Shown here: piece after piece, positions 31,183 to 40,975 of the stretch
Position numbering within the stretch: the first letter of the stretch is position 1
How the letters are laid out: the number at the start of each line of letters is the position of its first letter
From: Polaribacter sp. Z022
GTDB lineage: Bacteria; Bacteroidota; Bacteroidia; Flavobacteriales; Flavobacteriaceae
Direction of reading: 5' to 3'
Length of the DNA stretch: 64,000 bases
NCBI RefSeq assembly: GCF_023555495.1
Contig: NZ_JALCZO010000001.1
Location: forward strand, 806,001 to 870,000
Notes under the pieces: model-generated
What the model was told of the DNA's origin: nothing
What the model saw: the letters and a program-made list of their open reading frames with translations, nothing else
Database searches by the model: none
Translations under genes and position numbers: made by a program

Positions 31183-33990
31183 ATGAGAAAAATTGTCGTT
31201 TCAATGTTTTTGCTTTTGTTCTTAGTTATAGGATTACAAGCGCAAAATATTGTAAAAGGAGTTGTGTCAGATGGCGATTCCGAGAAACCTCTGCAAAATG
31301 TTTTGGTAAGTGTTAATAGTACAACAGTAAGTCAAACTACAGGAATTGACGGAGTTTTTGTGCTTAAAAATTTATCAAACGGAACTTATGTTGTAGAGAT
31401 TAAATTAAAGGGTTATGAAACTCAAAATTTTCCAGTAGAACTTTCTGGAAAAGCAGTTGATTTAGGAACTATTTTATTATATGAAGATATTTCTGAAGAA
31501 CAAGATTTAAGTATTGTTACCATTACTGATGATGAATTAAATGATGATGCAAGTGCTGCTGATAATATTTCTGGGTTGTTACAAGCCTCTAGAGATATTT
31601 ATTTAAGAACTGCTGCTTATGAATTTAGTTCTTCTTTTTTTAGAATTAGAGGTTTAGATTCTGAAAACGGAAAACTTTTAATTAACGGTTTAGACATGAA
31701 CAAACTTTATAGTGGTAGACCACAATGGAGTAATTGGGGAGGTTTAAATGACGTTTTAAGAAATCAAGAATTTAGTACAGGTTTAACAGCTTCTGCATAT
31801 ACTTTTGGTGGTATTTTAGGTTCTACAAATATTGATGTTAGAGCTTCAAAACAAAGAGCAGGAACTCGTATTTCTTATGCTTCTTCAAACAGAAGTTATG
31901 CTCATAGAGCAATGGTTACTCATTCTTCTGGATTGTCAGAAAAAGGTTGGGCTTATACTGTAGCAGCTAGTAGAAGATCTGGTAATGAAGGTTATGTAGA
32001 TGGTACAATGTATAATGCAACTTCTATGTTTCTTTCTTTAGAAAAGAAATTTAATGATAGGCATAGTCTTAATTTTACATCTATTACAGCTTTTAATAGA
32101 AGAGGTAAATCTGCACCACAAACTCAAGAAGTTTTTGATTTAAAAGGAATTAAATACAATTCTTATTGGGGGTATCAAGATGGTAAAATTAGAAATTCTC
32201 GTATAAAAGAAGTTTCTGAACCAATTTTAATGTTAAATCATTATTGGGATTTAGATGAAAATACATCTATCAACACAAATGTATCTTATCAGTTTGGAAA
32301 AACTGGAAACAGTAGAATTGATAATAACGGAACAAGAGTAGATGGTACTGCTTTAGATGGAAATGGGAATCCTTATATTGTAAATTTAGGAGCTTCAAAT
32401 CCAGATCCTACTTATTACCAAAAATTACCTAGTTATGGTTTAAGACAAGGATATTCTAATATTTATGGTATTCACCAAAACTTTGTAAATAATGGACAAT
32501 TAGATTGGAACAGTTTATATAACGCTAATTTAAATCCATATAACCAAGGTAATTCTTCTTATGTTTTATATGAAGATAGAAATGATGATACTCAATTTAC
32601 AGTTAATAGTATTTTAAATAAAGAAGTATCAGAAAATATAACTTTAAATGCAAGAGTTCAATATACTAGATTAAAATCTAAGAATTTTGCAGAAGTTATA
32701 GACTTATTAGGAGGTACAGGTTATTTAGATGCAGATTCTTTTGCAGATTCTTTTGATGAAAAACAAAATGATTTATTAAACCCATTGAATGTTGTTGGTG
32801 TTGGAGAAAAATTTAAGTACAACTTTAATTTATATTCTAATGTTGTTGATGGTTTTGTACAAAGTCAGTTTAAATATAATAAAGTAGACTTCTTTGTTGC
32901 TGCAAGTGTATCAACTACTTCTCATCAAAGAGATGGGTTATTTCAAAACGGAGGTTTTGCAAACAACTCTTTAGGAAAATCAGAAAAGTTGTCTTTTACA
33001 AATTACGGAGCAAAAGCTGGGGCAACTTATAAATTATCTGGACGTCATTTATTTGATTTTAATGCAGGTTATTTAACAAAAGCACCAAACTTAAGAAACT
33101 CATTTTCTAACTCAAGAGAAAATAATAGTACTGTAGATAACTTAACAAGCGAAAAAGTTTTATCTGCAGATGCAAGTTATATATTTAGAAGTCCAATTGT
33201 ACAAGCTAAATTATCTGGTTATTATACTAAAGTTCAAGATGCAACAGAAATTTCATTTTTCTTTGCTGATGGAATTGGAGGAGATAACACAGCATTTGTA
33301 CAAGAAATTTTATCAGGAATTGATAAAAAACATTTTGGAGCAGAATTTGGTATAGAGGCACAAGTAACACCAACTATAAAACTAAAAGGTGCTGCAAATG
33401 TTGGTCAGTATACTTATGATAATAACCCAAATTTATATTTAACAACAGAAAACAATACACGTTCTAATGATGCTGGTTTTGTTAATGGACGTAAAGATTT
33501 TGGAGAAGCTAATCTTAAAAACTATAAATTAGCTGCAGGACCACAAACAGCATATTCTGTAGGTTTTGAGTATAGAGATCCAGATTATTGGTTTGTAGGT
33601 GCAACTGCTAACTTCTTTGATAATGTTTATGTAGATATTGCTCCTTTAACTAGAACATCTAATTTTGCAGATGATGGAGGAGTTCCTTTTAACGATTATG
33701 ATGTAGATGTTGCAAGAGAATTACTACAACAAGAAAAATTTGATAATTATATGGTTGTAAATATGATTGGAGGAAAATCTTGGAAAATAGGAAATCAATA
33801 CATTAGTGTATTTGCAAGTGTTGGTAACCTTTTTAATACTAAATATAAGTCTGGTGGTTTTGAGCAAGGAAGAAATGCTAATTATAGACAGTTAAAAGAA
33901 GACAAAGAACTAGATACACCTGTATTTGGAAACAAGTATTGGTTTGGTAGAGGAACAAATTATTTCTTAAATTTAAATTACAGATTCTAA
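31183..33990 (+). CDS. TonB-dependent receptor with carboxypeptidase-regulatory-like N-terminal domain
   Basis: A 935-residue outer-membrane receptor. Residues 1-20 form a signal peptide (ending LQAQ). Residues about 22-108 form a CarboxypepD_reg-like beta-sandwich (GVVSDGDSEKPLQNVLVSV). Residues about 115-225 form the plug (FRIRGLDSENGKLLINGLDM). The remaining strands form the 22-stranded barrel, ending NYRF with the terminal Phe needed for BAM recognition. It would import a substrate across the outer membrane using TonB energy. No SusD partner is present; instead a DUF5689 lipoprotein follows within 35 bases. The substrate is unknown. The paired secreted EEP enzyme hints at nucleic acid or phosphate compounds. 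Confidence 0.93.
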   Translation: MRKIVVSMFLLLFLVIGLQAQNIVKGVVSDGDSEKPLQNVLVSVNSTTVSQTTGIDGVFVLKNLSNGTYVVEIKLKGYETQNFPVELSGKAVDLGTILLYEDISEEQDLSIVTITDDELNDDASAADNISGLLQASRDIYLRTAAYEFSSSFFRIRGLDSENGKLLINGLDMNKLYSGRPQWSNWGGLNDVLRNQEFSTGLTASAYTFGGILGSTNIDVRASKQRAGTRISYASSNRSYAHRAMVTHSSGLSEKGWAYTVAASRRSGNEGYVDGTMYNATSMFLSLEKKFNDRHSLNFTSITAFNRRGKSAPQTQEVFDLKGIKYNSYWGYQDGKIRNSRIKEVSEPILMLNHYWDLDENTSINTNVSYQFGKTGNSRIDNNGTRVDGTALDGNGNPYIVNLGASNPDPTYYQKLPSYGLRQGYSNIYGIHQNFVNNGQLDWNSLYNANLNPYNQGNSSYVLYEDRNDDTQFTVNSILNKEVSENITLNARVQYTRLKSKNFAEVIDLLGGTGYLDADSFADSFDEKQNDLLNPLNVVGVGEKFKYNFNLYSNVVDGFVQSQFKYNKVDFFVAASVSTTSHQRDGLFQNGGFANNSLGKSEKLSFTNYGAKAGATYKLSGRHLFDFNAGYLTKAPNLRNSFSNSRENNSTVDNLTSEKVLSADASYIFRSPIVQAKLSGYYTKVQDATEISFFFADGIGGDNTAFVQEILSGIDKKHFGAEFGIEAQVTPTIKLKGAANVGQYTYDNNPNLYLTTENNTRSNDAGFVNGRKDFGEANLKNYKLAAGPQTAYSVGFEYRDPDYWFVGATANFFDNVYVDIAPLTRTSNFADDGGVPFNDYDVDVARELLQQEKFDNYMVVNMIGGKSWKIGNQYISVFASVGNLFNTKYKSGGFEQGRNANYRQLKEDKELDTPVFGNKYWFGRGTNYFLNLNYRF

Positions 33991-34021
33991 AAAATTGAAA
34001 AACTCATTAATAGATCAAATT

Positions 34022-35461
34022 ATGAAAACAAATAAAATTTATGGCTTTTTATCATTTTTAATGATAGCCTTCACAATAACATCTTGTGTAGATGATGGTA
34101 GTTTTACAGTTCCTAATGTTACTGTACAAGAACCTAACATTACACCAAATTCAACAATTTTAGCTATTCAAACTGCTTTACAACAAGAGTATAATTCTAA
34201 TGGAGATGTAGTTTATAGTTTTTATGACAATCCAGAAAACCCTACTTATGTAGAAGGTTATGTAGTATCTACAGATGCTACAGGAAATTTTTATAAAAAA
34301 ATAATAGTTCAAGATAAAATAGAAAACCCAACTGCAGGTATAGAGGTTGTTTTAAATAAAACATCTTTAGGAGAAACATATGAAGTTGGTAGAAAAATCT
34401 ATATTAAATTAGATGGATTATCTGTTTCTTACGATGATGGTGAAAGTGCAAGTTGGATTAATCCTACAAACGGAATTATTGGGAAATATGTTTTAGGTGC
34501 TTTAGACGGAGATCAAGTAGATGATATTCCTTCTACATCTGTTAAAGATCATATTTTTAGATCTGCAACAGTTGCAGAAATTGTACCTACTACAATTAAG
34601 TTAGCAGATATTACAGAAGCTCATATTAATACATTAATTCAATTACCAGCAGCACAAATGTTAAAGTCAGATTTAACAAAAACATTTGCAGGCGAAGCTT
34701 CAGATGAGTATGATGGTTTTAGAACTATTTTTGAATGTGAAACTGAAAAAACGATTCAATTACAAACAAGTACATTTGCTAGCTTTAAATCAAATCTTGT
34801 TCCTCAGGGTAAAGGAACTTTTACAGCAGTACTTTCTAAAGACTATGCATCAGAATTTTTAGTAGCAATTGCTAATACACCTTCAGATTTAGCTTTTACA
34901 GATGCTAACAGATGTGATCCTCCAGTATTAGAATGTACAGGAGCAGTAGGAGGAAGTGTTGTTGTTTTAGATGAAGATTTTGAGTCTTTAACAACTGGAG
35001 CAGCTCTTACAGCAGCAGGATGGACAAGCGTTAACGCTAATGGAGGTACAACTTTATTTGCTCCTGCAAGTTTTGGAGGTAATAGATATGTTCAAGTTTC
35101 TGCATACAGAAGTGGAGAATCTCCATTAGAAGCGTGGTTAGTTTCTCCAGCAATAAATTTAGATGCTACTACAGGAGAAGAATTAACATTCGAAACGAAT
35201 ACTGGTTATGATAATGGTAAAGCATTATCTGTTTATGTGTCTTCAAATTTTACAGGAGATGTAAAAACTGCAACTTGGTTAAGAGTAGATGCAGCATTAT
35301 CAGAAGGTCCTTCTTCAGGTTATAATTCTTTTTCTAGCTCAGGTTCTATAAATATTTCTTGTTTATCTGGAGACATTCATGTTGCTTTTAAATATGATGG
35401 AGCTGATGGTGGAGTAACTACTACTTTTCAAGTTGATAACGTAAAAGTTACAGGAAACTAA
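34022..35461 (+). CDS. DUF5689 domain lipoprotein with C-terminal choice-of-anchor-type domain
   Basis: A 479-residue surface or periplasmic lipoprotein. The signal peptide ends at the lipobox TITSC and is followed by VDDG (an Asp-rich start that often marks surface exposure in Bacteroidetes). Residues about 40-290 match the DUF5689 OB-fold region (YVEGYVVSTDATGNFYKKI, PTAGIEVVLN). Residues about 310-479 form a jelly-roll-like module (DEDFESLTTGAALTAAGWTS, EAWLVSPAINLDATTGEEL, in part) typical of choice-of-anchor J domains. The start is the ATG at 34022, not the TTG at 33995. It forms an operon with the TonB receptor and probably binds ligand for it. Confidence 0.88.
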   Translation: MKTNKIYGFLSFLMIAFTITSCVDDGSFTVPNVTVQEPNITPNSTILAIQTALQQEYNSNGDVVYSFYDNPENPTYVEGYVVSTDATGNFYKKIIVQDKIENPTAGIEVVLNKTSLGETYEVGRKIYIKLDGLSVSYDDGESASWINPTNGIIGKYVLGALDGDQVDDIPSTSVKDHIFRSATVAEIVPTTIKLADITEAHINTLIQLPAAQMLKSDLTKTFAGEASDEYDGFRTIFECETEKTIQLQTSTFASFKSNLVPQGKGTFTAVLSKDYASEFLVAIANTPSDLAFTDANRCDPPVLECTGAVGGSVVVLDEDFESLTTGAALTAAGWTSVNANGGTTLFAPASFGGNRYVQVSAYRSGESPLEAWLVSPAINLDATTGEELTFETNTGYDNGKALSVYVSSNFTGDVKTATWLRVDAALSEGPSSGYNSFSSSGSINISCLSGDIHVAFKYDGADGGVTTTFQVDNVKVTGN

Positions 35462-35482
35462 TTAAATATATTTTCATATTTT

Positions 35483-35517
35483 AAACCAGTAAAGTTAATT
35501 CTTTACTGGTTTTTTTT
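35483..35517 (+). terminator. Terminator after the DUF5689 lipoprotein gene
   Basis: AAACCAGTAAAG (35483-35494) pairs over 12 bases with CTTTACTGGTTT (35501-35512) around TTAATT, followed by a T-run. Confidence 0.92.
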
Positions 35518-35528
35518 ATTTTTACTAT

Positions 35529-35930
35529 ATGGAAAAAATAGAGCACATTGGTATTGCAGTTAAAGATTTAGAAAAATCTAATAAGTTATTTGCTTCATTG
35601 TTTGGAGAACCTCATTATAAGATGGAAGAAGTGGCTTCAGAAGGCGTTAAAACATCATTCTTTAAGACAGGTCCAAATAAAATAGAACTATTAGAAGGAA
35701 CTACATCAGAGAGCCCAATAAGCAAGTTTATTGAAAAGAAAGGAGAAGGAATTCATCATATTGCATTTGCAGTTTCTGATATTAAATCTGAAATAAAAAG
35801 ACTTCAAAAAGAAGGATTTAAAGTTTTAAATGAAACTCCTAAAAAAGGAGCAGATAATAAATTAGTTGCTTTTTTGCATCCAAAATCAACAAATGGAGTT
35901 TTAATTGAACTGTGCCAAGAGATAGAATAG
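35529..35930 (+). CDS. mce: Methylmalonyl-CoA epimerase
   Basis: A 133-residue glyoxalase/VOC-fold enzyme that interconverts the R and S forms of methylmalonyl-CoA, linking propionyl-CoA and succinyl-CoA. Metal ligands are visible in EHIGIAVKDLEKS (His6/7 region), GEGIHHIAFAV and the C-terminal VLIELCQE Glu. Length and motif order match the family closely. The gene sits alone between a terminator and the ftsX operon. A TATTTTTA box overlaps the end of the preceding terminator only a few bases from the ATG, so the mRNA may be nearly leaderless or come from read-through. Confidence 0.94.
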   Translation: MEKIEHIGIAVKDLEKSNKLFASLFGEPHYKMEEVASEGVKTSFFKTGPNKIELLEGTTSESPISKFIEKKGEGIHHIAFAVSDIKSEIKRLQKEGFKVLNETPKKGADNKLVAFLHPKSTNGVLIELCQEIE

Positions 35931-36004
35931 TTAAAATACTGCCAACTCTTACTGTCAACTGATTACTAATTATTATCTTGCCAGCTTAAAATTATCTTTT
36001 AAAA

Positions 36005-36883
36005 ATGTCAACTAAATTTGATTCTTATCAAAAACGAAGGCTGCAATCTTCTTACTTTTCTGTAGTAATAAGTATTGCTTTAGTGCTTTTTATGGTTGGT
36101 ATTTTAGGATTGGTTTTATTAAAATCTACGTCAGTAGCAAATCGTGTTAAAGAAAAAGTAGCAATTACTTTATTTTTAAAAGATGAGGTTTCATCTAAAA
36201 ACAGAAACGATTTAAAAGCATCTTTACAAAAAGAAGAATTTACAAAAAGAATTATTTATACAAGTAAAGAAAAAGCAGCTAAAATTTATAGTAAAGAAAT
36301 TGGTGAAGATTTTTTAAAGTTTTTAGGTAAAAACCCATTAAAAAATGGAATTGACGTTTACTTAAAAGCCGATTTTGTTACCCCAGAAAAAATGCAGCAG
36401 TTAGAAGAACGTTTTTTAAAAAATGCTTTTATAGCAGACGTTTCTTATGATAAACCTTTAATAAATTTATTAACTAAAAACATAAAAAGAATAAGTTTTT
36501 GGTTGTTAGTTGTTAGTGGTTTTTTTGGTTTAGTAGCTATGGTTTTAATTAATAGTTCAATAAGATTATCTATCTATTCTAAAAGATTTAATATTAAAAC
36601 CATGCAAATGGTTGGAGCTACAAAAGGTTTTATTAGAAAACCATTTATTTGGCAAAGTATAAAATTAGGTGTTATTGGTGCTATTTTAGCTCTTATTGGT
36701 TTAGGAATTATGATTTTTTATATTGATAAATATGCTCCAAGTTTAGGATTGATAAATGATTATATAACTATGGTGTATTTAGCAGGAGGAGTTTTAATTT
36801 CTGCTTTTCTAATTACCCTAATAAGTACTTTTTTCGCTACTCAGCGCTTTTTAAATTTACAAACAGAAGAACTTTATTATTAA
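36005..36883 (+). CDS. ftsX: Cell division protein FtsX-like permease
   Basis: A 292-residue inner-membrane protein with four helices (about 20-42, 168-190, 220-242, 256-280) and an extracytoplasmic domain between helices 1 and 2 (about 50-160: YTSKEKAAKIYSKEIGEDF, NPLKNGIDVYLK), the FtsX topology. With FtsE it forms an ABC-type complex that turns on peptidoglycan hydrolases at the septum through activators such as EnvC; an EnvC-like gene is at 18190. No ftsE is adjacent. It begins a tight four-gene run with DUF3098, uppP and truB, an order often kept in Bacteroidetes. Confidence 0.93.
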   Translation: MSTKFDSYQKRRLQSSYFSVVISIALVLFMVGILGLVLLKSTSVANRVKEKVAITLFLKDEVSSKNRNDLKASLQKEEFTKRIIYTSKEKAAKIYSKEIGEDFLKFLGKNPLKNGIDVYLKADFVTPEKMQQLEERFLKNAFIADVSYDKPLINLLTKNIKRISFWLLVVSGFFGLVAMVLINSSIRLSIYSKRFNIKTMQMVGATKGFIRKPFIWQSIKLGVIGAILALIGLGIMIFYIDKYAPSLGLINDYITMVYLAGGVLISAFLITLISTFFATQRFLNLQTEELYY

Positions 36884-36887
36884 TAAT

Positions 36888-37130
36888 ATGGAAAAAGAAA
36901 ATATACAAAAACCAGATTTTTTATTTGGTAAAAGAAATTACATTATTATGATTGTTGGTATTATTTTCATTGCCCTTGGATTTATCTTTATGGCAGGTGG
37001 AGGTAGTGATAACCCAGAAGTTTTTAATGAAGAAATTTATAATTGGCAACGAATTCGTTTAGCACCTACTTTAGTAATTATAGGTTTAGGAATTGAAATT
37101 TACGCTATTTTAGCAAATCCTAAAAAATAA
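36888..37130 (+). CDS. DUF3098 family membrane protein
   Basis: An 80-residue protein with two membrane helices (about 17-36 and 58-76) and a soluble turn containing GGGSDNPEVFNEEIYNWQRI. This pattern, with the F-x-x-x-I-Y-x-W/F-R-R-I-T/R-x-A-P segment, is the DUF3098 family found between ftsX and uppP in Bacteroidetes. Function unknown. It starts four bases after ftsX and ends two bases before uppP, so it is probably co-expressed and could be a small partner of either protein in the inner membrane. Confidence 0.88.
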   Translation: MEKENIQKPDFLFGKRNYIIMIVGIIFIALGFIFMAGGGSDNPEVFNEEIYNWQRIRLAPTLVIIGLGIEIYAILANPKK

Positions 37131-37132
37131 TA

Positions 37133-37927
37133 ATGGATATAATAGAAGCAATAATATTAGGTATTATACAAGGTTTAACAGAGTTTTTACCAGTTTCATC
37201 AAGTGGTCATTTAGAGTTAGCAAAAGCTATTTTAGGAGATACTTCTGTACCAGAAGAAAGTTTAACATTTACGGTAGTTTTACACTTTGCAACAGCTTTA
37301 AGTACATTGGTTATTTTTAGAAAAGAAGTTGCAGAAATTTTTAAAGGATTATTGCAGTTTAAATGGAATGAAGAGTTTAAATTTTCTTTAAAAATAATTC
37401 TGTCTATGATTCCTGCTGTAGTTGTAGGTTTACTTTTTGAAGAGCAATTAGAGTCTTTTTTCGGCGGAAAAATACTATTAGTAGGAGTTATGTTAATTGT
37501 AACTGCAATACTTTTATTATTAGCTGATAAAGCAAAAAATACAGACAAAGAAGTTTCTTTTTCTAATTCTGTTATTATTGGAATTTCACAAGCAATAGCA
37601 ATGTTACCAGGTATTTCTAGATCTGGAGCAACTATTTCTACTTCAGTTTTATTAGGAATAGATAGAACTAGAGCTGCAAAGTTTTCTTTTTTAATGGTAG
37701 TTCCTTTAATTTTTGGAAAAATTGCCAAAGATTTATTAGGAGGAGATATTAGTTTTCAATCTTCAGAATTTGTGCCAATATCTGCAGGTTTTATAGCTGC
37801 ATTTGTTGCAGGTTTATTAGCTTGTAAATGGATGATAGCTTTGGTTAAAAAAAGTAAATTATCTTACTTTTCTTTATATTGTGCTATAGTTGGTTTTATT
37901 GCAATAGGTTATGCTCTTTTAAATTAA
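37133..37927 (+). CDS. uppP: Undecaprenyl-diphosphate phosphatase
   Basis: A 264-residue inner-membrane BacA/UppP enzyme that removes a phosphate from undecaprenyl pyrophosphate so the lipid carrier can be reused for wall and surface glycans. The two family motifs are present: QGLTEFLPVSSSGHLEL near the N-terminus and GISQAIAMLPGISRSGATIS (about 147-166), with the conserved Glu, Ser and Arg residues. About seven to eight helices, normal length. It would supply carrier for the polysaccharide enzymes at 1-6129. The antisense open frame at 37207-37728 is a shadow. Confidence 0.95.
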   Translation: MDIIEAIILGIIQGLTEFLPVSSSGHLELAKAILGDTSVPEESLTFTVVLHFATALSTLVIFRKEVAEIFKGLLQFKWNEEFKFSLKIILSMIPAVVVGLLFEEQLESFFGGKILLVGVMLIVTAILLLLADKAKNTDKEVSFSNSVIIGISQAIAMLPGISRSGATISTSVLLGIDRTRAAKFSFLMVVPLIFGKIAKDLLGGDISFQSSEFVPISAGFIAAFVAGLLACKWMIALVKKSKLSYFSLYCAIVGFIAIGYALLN

Positions 37928-37928
37928 T

Positions 37929-38618
37929 ATGACAGAAGAAGATTTTAAAAATGGTCAAGTTTTATTGATTGATAAACCTTTAACTTGGACATCTTTTCAG
38001 GTTGTAAATAAACTTCGTTGGGAAATTAGACAACGCTTTAATATAAAAAAAATTAAAGTGGGTCATGCAGGTACTTTAGACCCTTTAGCTACTGGTTTGT
38101 TAATTATTTGTACAGGTAAACAAACTAAAGAGATAAATGTTTATCAAGGTCAAATTAAAGAGTATACAGGTACTTTTACTTTAGGCGCAACAACACCAAG
38201 TTACGATTTAGAAACAGAAGTAGATAAAACTTATCCTACAGAGCATATTACAAAAGAACTTCTAATTGAAACTACCAAACAATTTATTGGTGAGATTCAA
38301 CAAAAACCACCAATCTTTTCTGCTATTAAAAAAGATGGAAAACGTTTATATGAATTAGCCAGAAAAGGAGAAACTACAGAAATAAAATCTAGAACAGTTA
38401 CAATATCAGAGTTTGAAATTACCAATGTAAATTTACCAGAGGTAGAGTTTAGAGTTGTGTGTAGTAAAGGAACTTACATTAGATCCTTAGCTTATGATTT
38501 TGGATTAGCACTAAATTCTGGTGCTCATTTAACAGTATTAAGAAGAACCAAGATTGGAGAATTTTCTGTAAATAATGCTGTTTCTGTTGATGGTTTTATT
38601 AATGATTTAAAAAAATAA
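37929..38618 (+). CDS. truB: tRNA pseudouridine(55) synthase
   Basis: A 229-residue TruB that converts U55 in the T-loop of tRNAs to pseudouridine. The catalytic motif is GHAGTLDPLATGLL with Asp51. The N-terminus has LLIDKPLTWTSFQVVNKLR, and the segment QKPPIFSAIKKDGKRLYELARKG (in part) and CSKGTYIRSLAYDFG follow. It lacks the C-terminal PUA domain of longer homologs, which is normal in Bacteroidetes. It starts one base after uppP and ends the operon before a bidirectional terminator. Confidence 0.95.
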   Translation: MTEEDFKNGQVLLIDKPLTWTSFQVVNKLRWEIRQRFNIKKIKVGHAGTLDPLATGLLIICTGKQTKEINVYQGQIKEYTGTFTLGATTPSYDLETEVDKTYPTEHITKELLIETTKQFIGEIQQKPPIFSAIKKDGKRLYELARKGETTEIKSRTVTISEFEITNVNLPEVEFRVVCSKGTYIRSLAYDFGLALNSGAHLTVLRRTKIGEFSVNNAVSVDGFINDLKK

Positions 38619-38648
38619 TTTTATAGAAAACTTAATATAAATTCAATA

Positions 38649-38680
38649 AAAAACCCAAGCTTAAGCTTGGGTTTTTATTT
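38649..38680. terminator. Bidirectional terminator between truB and mscL
   Basis: AAAAACCCAAGC (38649-38660) pairs with GCTTGGGTTTTT (38665-38676) around TTAA, with T-runs on both strands. It serves convergent truB and mscL. Confidence 0.93.
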
Positions 38681-38699
38681 ATATAAATTTAAAAATTTA

Positions 38700-39110
38700 T
38701 TATTTCTTAGCTAATAAATCTCTAATTTCAGCTAATAAATCTTCTTGACTTGGTCCTTTTGGAGCTTCTGGTTTAGGCTCTTCTTTCTTTTTAGTTGCGT
38801 TAACACCTTTTACAATTAAGAACATTACAAATGCAACAATAATAAAATCGATAACGTTAGTTAAGAAATCTCCGTATAAAACAGCAACTTCACCAGTAAC
38901 TTTACCAGCTGTATCTGCTACACCTTCTTTAACAATCCATTTCAAGTCTTTGAAATCTGTATTAAATATTAAACCAATTAGTGGAGAAACTATTCCTCCA
39001 GTAAAAGAAGTTACAACTTGTTTAAAAGCTGCACCCATTACAAAACCAACTGCAATATCTACAAGGTTACCCTTCATTGCAAAGTCCTTAAATTCTTTAA
39101 GCATTCCCAT
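38700..39110 (-). CDS. mscL: Large-conductance mechanosensitive channel
   Basis: A 136-residue inner-membrane channel that opens under high membrane tension to release solutes on sudden osmotic downshift. The N-terminus MLKEFKDFAMKGNLVDIAVGF and the first helix with VMGAAF match MscL closely. The second helix (about 78-100: VIDFIIVAFVMFLIVKG) and a C-terminal Lys/Glu helical bundle (QEDLLAEIRDLLAKK) complete the fold. Fits a marine organism facing salinity change. It lies in the tdk-alr-mscL run on the minus strand with a 51-base gap after alr. Confidence 0.96.
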   Translation of the reverse strand: MGMLKEFKDFAMKGNLVDIAVGFVMGAAFKQVVTSFTGGIVSPLIGLIFNTDFKDLKWIVKEGVADTAGKVTGEVAVLYGDFLTNVIDFIIVAFVMFLIVKGVNATKKKEEPKPEAPKGPSQEDLLAEIRDLLAKK

Positions 39111-39161
39111 TATTTCTTGTTTTAATTAATTTGTTAGATTGCTAAAATAGTAAAAAAATAC

Positions 39162-40259
39162 TTACGTTAACATTTTTTTAACACGTTGTGAAATAGCTGT
39201 TAGGGTTTCGTAAGGGATTGTCTCAGAAACATCTGCAATATCTTCAATCATTTCTTGAGTGTTAAAGATTATAACTTCATCTCCTTCTTTACAGTCAATT
39301 TTAGAAACATTAACCATAATCATATCCATACAAACATTACCAATAATTGGTGCTTTTTTATTGTTTATAAGAACATACCCATTTTTATTTCCTAATCTTC
39401 TAGATAAACCATCTGCATGACCAATAGGAATTGTTGCAGTTTTACCTCTTCTTTTTGCAGTAAAAGCTCTATTGTAACCTACAGTTTCTCCTGGTTCTAT
39501 TAAATGAATTTGAGAAATAATAGATTTTAAATTATGAGTGTTTTTTAGTTGAGAAGTTTCTTTTTCATCATTTCCAAAACCATATAAACCAATACCAACT
39601 CTAACCATATCAAACTGTGCCTGAGGAAAATTTACAACTCCAGAAGTGTTTAAAATATGCAACATTGGTTCATAACCTAAATGTTTATAGAATTGCTGTG
39701 CTATGTATGCAAAATTGTTAATTTGATTTATTGTAAAATCTTGTTCCTCTAAATCTTCACTTGCTGCTAAATGAGAAAAAATAGATGCTGCTTTTACATG
39801 AGTAGTTTCTTTTAAACTAGTTATAATTTTAGGAATATCTGTATGCCAAAATCCTAATCTATTTAAACCTGTATTAAACTTAATATGAATAGGATAATTC
39901 ATTAACGGAATTTCATCTGCAAGTTTTAAAAAGGCATTAAATATTTTAAAATTATATAAGTTAGGTTCTAATCTAAAATCTATGATAGATTGTAAATTAG
40001 GTACTTGTGGATGTAAAACTAAAATAGGAGTTTTAATTTCTGCTTTACGTAAAGCAATTCCTTCATTTGCATAAGCAACAGCAAAATAATCTACTTTATC
40101 TTCTAAAAATTTTGCAACCTGTATTCCATCACTACCATATCCAAAAGCCTTAACTACAGCTAAAATTTTTGTATTTGGTTTAAGTTTTTGTTTAAAATAA
40201 TTAAGATTATGCACTAATGCATTACTATCTATTTCTAAAACAGTTACATGATTATTCAT
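39162..40259 (-). CDS. alr: Alanine racemase
   Basis: A 365-residue PLP enzyme giving D-alanine for peptidoglycan. The PLP lysine is Lys37 in [10 protein letters not shown] (the usual motif has V-K-A-N/D-A-Y-G). The barrel contains [13 protein letters not shown]. The C-terminal domain has [10 protein letters not shown] with the catalytic Tyr, [12 protein letters not shown] and [10 protein letters not shown]. Some Bacteroidetes carry alr as a MurF-Alr fusion; this one is stand-alone. It overlaps tdk by eight bases, so the two are translationally coupled. Confidence 0.96.
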   Translation of the reverse strand: MNNHVTVLEIDSNALVHNLNYFKQKLKPNTKILAVVKAFGYGSDGIQVAKFLEDKVDYFAVAYANEGIALRKAEIKTPILVLHPQVPNLQSIIDFRLEPNLYNFKIFNAFLKLADEIPLMNYPIHIKFNTGLNRLGFWHTDIPKIITSLKETTHVKAASIFSHLAASEDLEEQDFTINQINNFAYIAQQFYKHLGYEPMLHILNTSGVVNFPQAQFDMVRVGIGLYGFGNDEKETSQLKNTHNLKSIISQIHLIEPGETVGYNRAFTAKRRGKTATIPIGHADGLSRRLGNKNGYVLINNKKAPIIGNVCMDMIMVNVSKIDCKEGDEVIIFNTQEMIEDIADVSETIPYETLTAISQRVKKMLT

Positions 40260-40875
40260 CTTTAGAAATTTCGTTTTTAGAAGTGTTTTCTTCTTGCTGA
40301 TTTCTTAAAGCCTTATAATATGCAGCTCTACTTAATGGTTCATATTCTTGTGTTTCACCAAGCATTACAATATCATCATTTTGTGCTTTTCTAAAACTAT
40401 AATGAGCTAAATTTCCTGTATGTGTACAAACTGCATGTACCTTTGTTACATATTCTGCAGTAGCCATTAAAGCAGGCATTGGGCCAAAAGGATTTCCTTT
40501 AAAATCCATATCTAAACCAGCAACAATTACACGAATTCCTCTATTTGCTAAATCGTTACAAACTGCTACTATTTCATCATCAAAAAACTGAGCTTCATCA
40601 ATACCAACAACATCAACATCAGTTGCTAATAAACGAATATTTGATGCTACAGGCACAGGTGTAGAGCGAATTCTGTTGTCATTATGAGAAACAACTTCTT
40701 CATCATCATAACGTGTGTCTATTGCAGGTTTAAAGATTTCTACTCTTTGTTTTGCAAACTGAGCACGCTTTAATCTTCTAATTAATTCTTCTGTTTTACC
40801 AGAAAACATAGAGCCACAAACTACTTCAATCCAACCAAATTGTTCTGTATGATTTACTGTATTTTCGAGAAACAT
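40252..40875 (-). CDS. tdk: Thymidine kinase (type II)
   Basis: A 207-residue cytosolic thymidine kinase that phosphorylates thymidine to dTMP in the salvage path. The P-loop is [14 protein letters not shown] (about 21-34), the Walker B-like motif is [10 protein letters not shown], and the lasso region shows [14 protein letters not shown]. The C-terminus has [12 protein letters not shown], the typical end of the catalytic core. A short charged tail follows and overlaps alr. It is the first gene of the tdk-alr-mscL run; no strong promoter box stands out in the 100 bases before it. Confidence 0.95.
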   Translation of the reverse strand: MFLENTVNHTEQFGWIEVVCGSMFSGKTEELIRRLKRAQFAKQRVEIFKPAIDTRYDDEEVVSHNDNRIRSTPVPVASNIRLLATDVDVVGIDEAQFFDDEIVAVCNDLANRGIRVIVAGLDMDFKGNPFGPMPALMATAEYVTKVHAVCTHTGNLAHYSFRKAQNDDIVMLGETQEYEPLSRAAYYKALRNQQEENTSKNEISKDE

Positions 40876-40975
40876 TTTGTAATTTTAGGCGTTAGAATAT
40901 TAATTTTGATGTTACTTTGACTTTCAACAAATTTAATAATATTTACGAGTAAAAAATAAAATCAACATACAACTT

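Noticed and set aside
35931..36004. AACTG-rich stretch before ftsX as an operator
   Set aside because: The words CCAACT, TCAACTG and GATTACT recur but without fixed spacing or symmetry. It looks like simple flavobacterial intergenic sequence.
37207..37728. Minus-strand open frame of 173 codons inside uppP
   Set aside because: It is the antisense of a clear uppP gene whose motifs are intact; its composition (many Ser, Thr, Ile, Lys) is that of a shadow frame.
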